From Motiliproteus sp041586735 (GTDB lineage Bacteria; Pseudomonadota; Gammaproteobacteria; Pseudomonadales; Balneatricaceae), in assembly GCA_041586735.1 (NCBI GenBank), contig JBFGZQ010000008.1:111393-175392 (forward strand): a stretch of DNA of 64,000 bases. The letters run 5' to 3'. The position numbers and the translations under genes are program-made. The stretch's first letter is position 1. Every line of letters starts with the position of its first letter. Shown here piece by piece: positions 51,770 to 58,959 of this stretch. The notes below the pieces were generated by a model that searched no databases, was not told the origin of the DNA, and saw only the letters and a program-made list of their open reading frames with translations.

Positions 51770-53842
51770 ATGATTTCGACAACCCTAAAATCCCCCCTGC
51801 TGTTACTAACAGCCGTGCTGCTACTGAGCCTCAACGCTGTCGCCCAGGGTGTCAGCACCTCGCTGCAACAGCTCGCTCCCGACGCGGTTCACAGCGAGAC
51901 CTTAAAAGCCCTGGCCAAGACCTTACGCTTTGGCCATTACAAGAAACGCTACCTCGACAACAGCCTCTCTGCAGAGCTGCTCGACGCTCAACTAGAACAA
52001 CTCGACAGCTCTAGACTCTATTTCCTGCAGCACGATATCGATAGCTTCCAAGCGTTTCGCACCCAGCTCGATGATGCCATTCGCAATGGCGATTCGAGTC
52101 CGGCTTTTTCCATCTATAACCGCTACCAACAGCGCGTCGAAGAGCGCCTCAACTATCTGTTAAGCGAAATTGAACGAGGGCTCGAACGCCTGGATTTTGA
52201 TCGCGATGAGGCGATAGACACCGATCGTAAGACAGCGCCCTGGGCCTCCAGCAGCGCACAACTGGATGAGCTGTGGCGCAAGCGCTTAAAAAGCACGGTA
52301 CTCAATCTGAAACTCTCGGACAAAACCACCGCAGAGGCCGCGAAAATTCTCGCTAACCGTTACCAGAACCAACTCAACCGCCTGCATCAAAACACCGCCG
52401 AAGACGCCTTCAGTCTGTTTGCTAATGCCTACACCAGCCTCTACGACCCACACACCCAATACTTCTCACCACGGACTTCGGAAAACTTCAATATCAATAT
52501 GCGCCTCTCTCTGGAAGGGATCGGTGCGGTACTGCAAAGCCAGGATGAACACACCAAGGTCGTACGTCTGGTTCCGGCGGGTCCTGCGGACAAACAGGGC
52601 CAGCTCAAAGCGGCGGATCTCATTATCGGTGTCGGCCAAGGTGAGGAGACGCCGATCGTCGACGTGGTCGGCTGGCGTCTGGACGAGGTCGTCGATCTGA
52701 TCCGCGGCCCCAAAGGCTCTACCGTACGCCTAGAGATACAAAGAGTGGGTAGCGATGGTAAAACCACACGGACCCTCAACATCGTTCGCAATGAGGTCAA
52801 ACTGGAGGAGCAGGCAGCACAAAAAAAGCTCATTGAAATAGTGCGCGACGGTGTTAGCCATAAAATCGGTGTTATCAGCATCCCCACTTTTTATATTGAT
52901 TTCCGTGCCCTGCAGGCGGGTGAAACCAATTACCGCAGTACCACCCGTGACGTTGAGCAACTGCTCGGCGAGCTGCTAGAGGAGAATATCGAAGGCTTGA
53001 TCATCGATCTGCGCAACAACGGTGGCGGCTCATTAAAAGAAGCGGTCGAACTGTCGGGGTTATTCATTCCGAAGGGGCCCGTGGTTCAGATCAAAGACAC
53101 CGTGGGCCGCATTCGAGTGGAATCAGACCTGGATCCGAAATTTTTTGACATCCCGCTGCAAGTCATCGTCAATCGTCTTAGCGCCTCCGCATCAGAAATC
53201 TTCGCCGGCGCGATCAAGGATTACAATCGCGGCCTGATCGTCGGCAGCGCTACGTACGGCAAAGGCACGGTGCAGGCGCTCTACCCGCTCAATCACGGCC
53301 AACTCAAGCTCACCCAGCAGATGTTTTACCGGATCTCAGGCATCAGCACCCAAAACAAGGGGGTCGAACCCCATATCAGTCTTCCCGAAGTCTACGACCC
53401 TGAACAGATCGGCGAAAGTACCGCCAAGGGCGCACTCCCTTGGGATGCAGTCAAGCCCCTGCCGCATAACAACAGCAATCGAGTTCTGGCTAGCCAGCTA
53501 ACAGCGCTAGAGCAGCGTCATAGCCAGCGCGCCGCCCACGAACCGGACCTGATAGCGATTCAGGAAGAGATCCAGCACCACCGCGAACGAAAAATCGACA
53601 GCTTGCCGCTGAACGAGCAAGCACTGCGAGTACTGCGAGAGCAAAACGAAGCCCTGCAGCTAGCGATCGAAAACCGCCGCCGCCACGCTAAAGATCTGCC
53701 CAAGCTGACCTCTTTAACGGAACTTGAATCAGCGCGCATCCGCCATAATGATGCAATAGACTTGGAGAAAGACACCCTGTTGCGCGAAAGCACCGAGGTG
53801 ATGCTCGACTACCTGAATATCCAAACGACCGTGATGCACTAA
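51770..53842 (+). CDS. prc: Carboxy-terminal processing (tail-specific) protease
   Basis: 690 aa periplasmic S41 protease. Signal peptide about 1-25. A helical N-terminal domain is followed by a PDZ domain (about 235-330; GIGAVLQSQDEHTKVVRLVP) and the protease core. By alignment with E. coli Prc the catalytic pair is Ser473 (SASASE) and Lys498 (YGKGTVQ), 25 residues apart in both. A Glu/Arg-rich helical C-terminal domain (about 560-690) is the DUF3340 part. It degrades mis-tagged periplasmic proteins and processes PBP3 and peptidoglycan hydrolases. Confidence 0.96.
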   Translation: MISTTLKSPLLLLTAVLLLSLNAVAQGVSTSLQQLAPDAVHSETLKALAKTLRFGHYKKRYLDNSLSAELLDAQLEQLDSSRLYFLQHDIDSFQAFRTQLDDAIRNGDSSPAFSIYNRYQQRVEERLNYLLSEIERGLERLDFDRDEAIDTDRKTAPWASSSAQLDELWRKRLKSTVLNLKLSDKTTAEAAKILANRYQNQLNRLHQNTAEDAFSLFANAYTSLYDPHTQYFSPRTSENFNINMRLSLEGIGAVLQSQDEHTKVVRLVPAGPADKQGQLKAADLIIGVGQGEETPIVDVVGWRLDEVVDLIRGPKGSTVRLEIQRVGSDGKTTRTLNIVRNEVKLEEQAAQKKLIEIVRDGVSHKIGVISIPTFYIDFRALQAGETNYRSTTRDVEQLLGELLEENIEGLIIDLRNNGGGSLKEAVELSGLFIPKGPVVQIKDTVGRIRVESDLDPKFFDIPLQVIVNRLSASASEIFAGAIKDYNRGLIVGSATYGKGTVQALYPLNHGQLKLTQQMFYRISGISTQNKGVEPHISLPEVYDPEQIGESTAKGALPWDAVKPLPHNNSNRVLASQLTALEQRHSQRAAHEPDLIAIQEEIQHHRERKIDSLPLNEQALRVLREQNEALQLAIENRRRHAKDLPKLTSLTELESARIRHNDAIDLEKDTLLRESTEVMLDYLNIQTTVMH

Positions 53843-54215
53843 TCTCAACATGGAAGAGCCTCGTAAACAGCACGCTGCCGATCTGACCGGCTTGGGCAGC
53901 AACGTCGTACCCAGAGGCCTGCCAGGCACCACTGGACCGCCACTTAGCGGATTCTATTTGAAAAACCCGCCCTTCTAAGCACCAAACATTCGTCACCGAG
54001 ACTCCGCATCTGGGTTATTGCACGAAAGCGTGTACCCAGCCGCTTTCTGCTGTATAATTTTGCATCTTTTATCCCTTCTTCGCCGCCGTAATGTCAGCCT
54101 GGCCAAAGAAGGGTCACTATGAAACTGACCTGTATCGCTGACAATGCAGGGGTAATGCGGAGTTCGGCTTTAGCATCCATAACGGTTACTAAGGTGTCTC
54201 CCGATAGGAATAAAA
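53843..54215. other. Region between prc and rpsA, including the rpsA leader
   Basis: 373 bases. The first 150 have no clear signal. A -10 box TATAAT lies at 54053-54058 with only a weak -35. A leader of about 150 nt would follow, containing the upstream ORF at 54119-54235. Confidence 0.5.
54053..54058 (+). promoter_or_regulatory. Probable -10 box of the rpsA promoter
   Basis: A perfect TATAAT preceded by CTG and followed by TTTGCAT. The -35 region (GTGTAC at 17 bp) is poor. It predicts a start near 54065 and a leader of about 150 nt, comparable to the long regulated leader of E. coli rpsA. Confidence 0.5.
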
Positions 54216-54235
54216 ATGAGCGAATGCTTTGCTGA
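54119..54235 (+). other. 38-codon upstream ORF overlapping the rpsA start
   Basis: ATG at 54119 has AAGAAGGG with about 5 nt spacing, a strong ribosome site. It encodes MKLTCIADNAGVMRSSALAS and onwards for 38 residues, and stops at TGA 54233-54235, 20 nt inside rpsA in another frame. The rpsA ATG (54216) has only AGGA about 6 nt upstream. It could be a translated leader peptide that couples to or competes with rpsA. Confidence 0.4.
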
Positions 54236-55901
54236 TCTGTTTGAAGAATCCGTAAAAGAGATCGATATGAAACCCGGTTCACTGGTAACCGGCACCGTTA
54301 TCGATATCGATGATGACTGGGTTACTATTAATGCTGGTCTGAAATCTGAAGCAGTGATCCCCCGTATACAATTCCTGAACGCCGCTAACGAGCTAGAAAT
54401 TGCCATTGGCGACGACGTTGTTGTAGCTCTGGAAGCGGTAGAAGACGGTTTCGGCGAAACCAAACTGTCCCGCGAAAAAGCCAAGCGTGCTGAAACCTGG
54501 CTGAAGCTGCAAAAAGCATTCGAAGCGGAAGAAACTGTTACCGGGATCATCAACGGTAAGGTTAAGGGCGGCTTCACCGTTGCCATTAACGACATCCAAG
54601 GCTTCCTGCCAGGCTCGCTGGTCGATGTACGTCCTGTTCGTGACGTCGATCACCTGGAAGGCAAGGTTCTGGAATTCAAACTGATCAAACTGGATCCTAA
54701 GCGCAACAACATCGTTGTTTCGCGACGTGCCGTTCTTCAAGAAGCCAACAGCGCTCAGCGTGACGAGCTGCTGGCTACTATTCAGGAAGGCATGGAAGTT
54801 AAAGGCTTTGTTAAGAACCTGACCAACTACGGTGCCTTCGTAGATCTGGGCGGTGTTGACGGCCTGCTGCACATCACCGACATGGCGTGGAAGCGTATCT
54901 CCCACCCCAGCGACATGCTGACCCCGGGTGACGAAATCACCGTTAAAGTGATCAAGTTCGACAAAGACTCAGGCCGCCTGTCTCTGGGCTTGAAGCAGCT
55001 GCAAGAAGATCCGTGGGCAGACATCAAGCAACGCTACCCAGCCAACTCCAAGATCAAGGCGCGCGTCACTAACCTGACTGACTACGGCTGCTTTGCCTCT
55101 CTGGAAGATGGCGTTGAAGGCCTGGTACACGTGTCTGAAATGTCTTGGACCAACAAGAACATCCACCCATCTAAAGTGGTTAACGTTGGTGATGAGCTTG
55201 AAGTGATGGTACTGGACGTTGATGAAGAGCGTCGTCGTATCTCTCTGGGTATCAAGCAGTGTTCTGGCAATCCTTGGGTAACTTTCTCTGAGAAGTTTGC
55301 TACCAACGATAAAGTCTCCGGCACCATCAAGACCATCACTGATTTCGGTATCTTTGTTGGCCTAGAAGGCGATCTGGACGGCCTGGTGCACATGTCTGAC
55401 ATCTCTTGGGAAGCGGACAACGAAGCGGCACTGCGCAACTTCAAGAAGGGTGAGCAGGTTGAGGCGGTTATTCTGTCTATCGACTCCGAGAAAGAGCGTA
55501 TCTCTCTGGGTATCAAGCAGCTTGATGGCGACCCCTTCAGCGATTACATCGCGACTCACACCAAGGGCACTATCATTACCGGTAAGGTGAAGTCTGTTGA
55601 TGCGAAAGCCGCTCAGATCGAACTGGCCGAGGGTATCGAAGGATTCCTGAAAGTGTCCGAGATCAGCGTTGAGCGTATCGAAGATGCTCGTGACGTGCTC
55701 AAGGAAGGCCAGGAAGTCGAAGCTAAAATCATCAACGTTGATCGCAAGAACCGCTCGATCAGCCTGTCGATTAAAGCCAAAGACGTTGCCGAAGAGAAGG
55801 AAGCGATCCAGCAGCTTAACCAGACTCAGAGCGCAGAAGTCAGCAGTGGCCCTACCACTATCGGCGATCTGATCAAGCAGCAGATGAAGAACAAAGGCTA
55901 A
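54216..55901 (+). CDS. rpsA: 30S ribosomal protein S1
   Basis: 561 aa with six S1 (OB-fold) repeats, starting near residues 18, 105, 190, 275, 362 and 450. The fourth to sixth show the RNA-binding pattern (GVEGLVHVSEMSW, GDLDGLVHMSDISW). It unfolds and docks mRNA on the 30S subunit. Codon choice is visibly different from the neighbours (many GTT, GCT, CGT), as expected for a very highly expressed gene. cmk and ihfB, its usual neighbours, are absent on both sides. A strong terminator follows. Confidence 0.97.
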   Translation: MSECFADLFEESVKEIDMKPGSLVTGTVIDIDDDWVTINAGLKSEAVIPRIQFLNAANELEIAIGDDVVVALEAVEDGFGETKLSREKAKRAETWLKLQKAFEAEETVTGIINGKVKGGFTVAINDIQGFLPGSLVDVRPVRDVDHLEGKVLEFKLIKLDPKRNNIVVSRRAVLQEANSAQRDELLATIQEGMEVKGFVKNLTNYGAFVDLGGVDGLLHITDMAWKRISHPSDMLTPGDEITVKVIKFDKDSGRLSLGLKQLQEDPWADIKQRYPANSKIKARVTNLTDYGCFASLEDGVEGLVHVSEMSWTNKNIHPSKVVNVGDELEVMVLDVDEERRRISLGIKQCSGNPWVTFSEKFATNDKVSGTIKTITDFGIFVGLEGDLDGLVHMSDISWEADNEAALRNFKKGEQVEAVILSIDSEKERISLGIKQLDGDPFSDYIATHTKGTIITGKVKSVDAKAAQIELAEGIEGFLKVSEISVERIEDARDVLKEGQEVEAKIINVDRKNRSISLSIKAKDVAEEKEAIQQLNQTQSAEVSSGPTTIGDLIKQQMKNKG

Positions 55902-55961
55902 GCCTTCATTCTAATCGGTTAGCGCCGCGCAAACCCCTGCGGCGTAGCCGATAATCTGACT

Positions 55962-55990
55962 AAAAAAGGAGCACCTAGTGCTCCTTTTTT
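55962..55990 (+). terminator. Strong Rho-independent terminator of rpsA
   Basis: AAAAAAGGAGCAC (55962-55974) and GTGCTCCTTTTTT (55978-55990) pair perfectly with a 3-nt loop and end in a T-run. It is also symmetric enough to act on the opposite strand for ycgN. Confidence 0.95.
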
Positions 55991-56039
55991 GTGACCGCAC
56001 GGCGGCTCTACGACACCCGACAGCCGTTCAGGACCGGCC

Positions 56040-56087
56040 TCGTTAAAGCTCAACCCTCGTTAGACAACCCTCATTAGAGCTCAACCC
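56040..56087. repeat. Three-copy tandem repeat over the ycgN stop
   Basis: On the minus strand: GGGTTGAGCTCTAATGA (56087-56071, containing the TAA stop of ycgN), GGGTTGTCTAACGA (56070-56057) and GGGTTGAGCTTTAACGA (56056-56040). Each copy contains a TAA. Confidence 0.88.
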
Positions 56088-56523
56088 CATCAAGCACCTG
56101 ATCGAACCACTCGGCCTCATCAACATCGCGCTCACTAACAGCCCAGCGGATAATCGACACCTCAGCACGCACCACAGAACGCGGATCGGCACTTATCAAC
56201 GGATGCCAATCGGGCAGCGGTTGAGACTCAGCCAGCAAGCGGTAGGCACAGGTTAGCGGTAACCAGTGGTACTTCTCTAGCGGCAGATCGCGGACATTCA
56301 GACAGCCCGGCACGGCCTTGAAGCGCCCCGGGTAATCCAGACAACGTACGGAGTCCAAATCGAGTTGCCGGCAGGCGATGCGGGTGTACAGCAGCTCGTC
56401 GGTATCCTCATCTTCGATCTTATGCAGGCAGCATTTGCCACAGCCATCGCAGAGCGACTCCCACTCGGGAGCACTCATCTCGGCTAGGGTCTTGGTCAGC
56501 CAGAACGGCTGGGCGGGAGCCAT
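56074..56523 (-). CDS. ycgN: UPF0260 cysteine-cluster protein YcgN
   Basis: 149 aa. CDGCGKCCLHK near residue 25 plus later cysteines (IACRQL, CLDYPG, GCLNV, TCAYRLL) form a likely zinc or Fe-S cluster typical of this family. Function unknown. It follows rnd and ycgL on the same strand, the usual order in pseudomonads and relatives. Confidence 0.92.
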   Translation of the reverse strand: MAPAQPFWLTKTLAEMSAPEWESLCDGCGKCCLHKIEDEDTDELLYTRIACRQLDLDSVRCLDYPGRFKAVPGCLNVRDLPLEKYHWLPLTCAYRLLAESQPLPDWHPLISADPRSVVRAEVSIIRWAVSERDVDEAEWFDQVLDGVEL

Positions 56524-56547
56524 GTTATTCGACCACTCTGCTTCTCA

Positions 56548-56835
56548 TTAATATCTGGATTCGGTCGGCGTCCGGTACAGGTCCAGCATGTATTCCTCCT
56601 TAGCGGGAGGCATCTGCAGATAATAGCCCTTGCTACGAATGTCAGAGATGACTGTTGCAGCTTCTGCACGCGCCAACTTCTTAGTCGGGGTAATCAGCAA
56701 CGTCATCGCTCCGGTCGGCTTGCCAAACATCGCAATCAGCGCCTCAGGCACGCGCTTTAAGCCTTCGCTTTTCTCGACGTAGAGGTACATCTCGGCTTTC
56801 TTGGTGCTTCTGTATATCGAACAGATAACTTTCAT
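56548..56835 (-). CDS. ycgL: YcgL-domain protein
   Basis: 95 aa. The start at 56835 gives MKVICSIYRSTKKAEMYLYV, the family N-terminus; a longer frame would begin inside rnd. MLDLYRTPTESRY-like C-terminus (MLDLYRTP). A small alpha/beta protein of unknown biochemical role, located between rnd and ycgN. Confidence 0.92.
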   Translation of the reverse strand: MKVICSIYRSTKKAEMYLYVEKSEGLKRVPEALIAMFGKPTGAMTLLITPTKKLARAEAATVISDIRSKGYYLQMPPAKEEYMLDLYRTPTESRY

Positions 56836-56848
56836 GATGCTCTCAACC

Positions 56849-58021
56849 TCAATGTGCGTCGGCAAGCTCTGCCAGCAACGCCTTACCAATAACGGCTTCA
56901 CGCCAGCCCTGCAAACCTTGCGGCAATATCACCTCGCCCTGCTCTAGCTGACTGCGCAGCAGCGCGTCCAAATCCTTGCGCCGCGCCAGCAGCTCAGGTG
57001 CGATCTGCAGCCGCTCGGCGCATGCCTGAACCTGCGCCTTGAGCCGCTTCATCAGCGCATTGCTGCTGCTGGGCAACGGTCGAGGACAGCCCTGTATCGA
57101 TGCTAACGGCACCGCCAGCCCCTGCTGTACCAGTGCCAACAGCTGCGCACCATCGGTAGAGAGGGTGCGACCGCGGATCTGCTCCGTTCCAGAAAGCGCC
57201 CCCAGGGACTGCGGAAGCTTAATGGCGATCGATTGCAGGGTATTATTATGTATCACAAAATTACGCGGTATATCACGCGCACGCGCCTCACGCTCGCGCC
57301 AGCTCGACAGCGTCTGCAGCACACTCAACTGATTTGGCTTAAGCTTCCACGCCTGCTTGAAACGTAAAAAATAGCTATCCATATCGGTAGGTTGCAGCGC
57401 CGTATCAGCAGCCTGCTGGCAGTCTTGCAACAACCAATCCAGCTTGCCCTCCGCCTGGAGCCGGGTCGCCAAGCGCTGATAGATAATATCCAGGTAGACC
57501 ACATCTTCGGCAGCATAATGCCGCTGCGCTGGGGTTAACGGTCGCTGCAACCAGTCTGAACGGGTCTCTTGCTTATCGACCTCCAGCTCAAACAGGGTTG
57601 CCAGCAGCCGCTGATAACCGATCGACAACCCCTGACCTAAAAAAGCACAGGCGGTCTGGGTATCGAACAGCGGCCGAGGGGTTGCGCCATAACAATGCGC
57701 AAACAGCTCAAGATCCTCACTGCCGGCGTGTACCAGCTTGAGCACCGAGGTATCATTCAGCAGCGCGACAAAGGGGCTAAAATCTGTTATTTCAAGTGGA
57801 TCAATCAGATAGGCTCGATTGTTACAACCGATCTGAATCAAACCCGCTATCGGATAAAAGGTATCGGTACGCTGAAACTCGGTATCTACCGCCACCCGTT
57901 CACACTGGCGCCAGGCGCTACACAGGTCGGCTAAGCGCTGATTACTGCAAACCCATTCGGCCTCGTTAATCGCCTGTTGGCATTGCTGGAGTTGGTCTTG
58001 TTCAATAGGGCGATTAATCAC
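56849..58021 (-). CDS. rnd: Ribonuclease D
   Basis: 390 aa DEDD-type 3'-5' exonuclease that trims tRNA and other small RNA precursors. DTEFQRTDTFYP (Exo I), LVHAGSEDLELF (Exo II) and YAAEDVVYLDIIYQRL (Exo III with Tyr) are present, followed by HRDC domains (about 215-380). The start is a GTG at 58021 overlapping the recR stop as GTGA. Confidence 0.95.
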   Translation of the reverse strand: MINRPIEQDQLQQCQQAINEAEWVCSNQRLADLCSAWRQCERVAVDTEFQRTDTFYPIAGLIQIGCNNRAYLIDPLEITDFSPFVALLNDTSVLKLVHAGSEDLELFAHCYGATPRPLFDTQTACAFLGQGLSIGYQRLLATLFELEVDKQETRSDWLQRPLTPAQRHYAAEDVVYLDIIYQRLATRLQAEGKLDWLLQDCQQAADTALQPTDMDSYFLRFKQAWKLKPNQLSVLQTLSSWREREARARDIPRNFVIHNNTLQSIAIKLPQSLGALSGTEQIRGRTLSTDGAQLLALVQQGLAVPLASIQGCPRPLPSSSNALMKRLKAQVQACAERLQIAPELLARRKDLDALLRSQLEQGEVILPQGLQGWREAVIGKALLAELADAH

Positions 58022-58614
58022 AACATTTTACGTCCATTAAGAGCATGGGTTAGGGTACTACCATCAACAAACTCCAGCTCGCCACCCAGCGGCACGCCAT
58101 GAGCAATCCGACTGACCTTAATCCCCATCGGCCGGACCTGCTCGACGATATAATGAGCGGTCGCCTCGCCCTCGACCGTGGGATTCGTCGCGATAATCAA
58201 CTCTTCGACCTCAGAGTGCCGCAAGCGCTTTAGCAACAACGGAATGCCGATATCCTCAGGCCCTAAGCCATCCAGCGGTGACAGATGCCCTTGGAGTACA
58301 AAATAGGTGCCCCTAAAGCTACCGGTCTGTTCGATGGCGACCACATCGGCAGGACTCTCCACCACGCAGATCGAGACCCGCTCGCGGCTCTGGCTACTAC
58401 AGATTCGGCACAGCGACTGCTCGGTCAGAATTCGACACTGCCGACAATGCCCCACCTCGGCCATCGCCACCGCCAACGCCTGTGATAACTGCTGACCACC
58501 TTTGCGATCGCGCTCAAGCAGCTTAAAGGCCATCCGCTGTGCCGACTTGGCACCCACGCCTGGCAGGCAGCGCAGCGCGCTAATCAACTGATCGATTAAA
58601 GGGCTATAACTCAT
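58018..58614 (-). CDS. recR: Recombination protein RecR
   Basis: 198 aa. The N-terminal helix-hairpin-helix has LPGVGAKSAQRMAF. A four-Cys zinc finger (CRQC and CRIC) and a Toprim domain (ICVVESPADVVAIEQTG) follow, and the C-terminus has SRIAHGVPLGGELEFVD. RecR forms a DNA clamp with RecO or RecF to load RecA at gaps. The dnaX-ybaB-recR order is widely conserved. Confidence 0.97.
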   Translation of the reverse strand: MSYSPLIDQLISALRCLPGVGAKSAQRMAFKLLERDRKGGQQLSQALAVAMAEVGHCRQCRILTEQSLCRICSSQSRERVSICVVESPADVVAIEQTGSFRGTYFVLQGHLSPLDGLGPEDIGIPLLLKRLRHSEVEELIIATNPTVEGEATAHYIVEQVRPMGIKVSRIAHGVPLGGELEFVDGSTLTHALNGRKML

Positions 58615-58629
58615 CAGCGCGATCTCGGT

Positions 58630-58953
58630 TTAGAACGGCATCTTAAAACCGGGAGGCAGCATACCACCGGTTAACCCGGCCATCTTCTCTTGACTGGTGG
58701 TTTCGATCTTGCGCACCGCATCATTAACCGCAGCCGCGATAAGATCTTCTAGAATCTCTTTGTCTTCGCCCATCAGACTATCATCAAGACGGACCTGTTT
58801 TACATCATGACGACCGTTCATCACAATTTTTATCAGCCCCGCACCGGATTCGCCCGTCACCTCGGCGTTAGCCACCTCTTGCTGGGCTTTTTGCAGCTGC
58901 GCTTGCATCTCCTGGGCCTGTTTCATCAGATCGCCCATTCCACCTTTCATCAT
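58630..58953 (-). CDS. ybaB: Nucleoid-associated protein YbaB/EbfC
   Basis: 107 aa. N-terminal coiled helix (GDLMKQAQEMQAQLQKAQQE) and the dimer core GAGLIKIVMNGRHDVKQVRL. A DNA-binding dimer. It starts 6 bp after the dnaX stop, so it is co-transcribed with dnaX and recR. Confidence 0.97.
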   Translation of the reverse strand: MMKGGMGDLMKQAQEMQAQLQKAQQEVANAEVTGESGAGLIKIVMNGRHDVKQVRLDDSLMGEDKEILEDLIAAAVNDAVRKIETTSQEKMAGLTGGMLPPGFKMPF

Positions 58954-58959
58954 TTTCAG

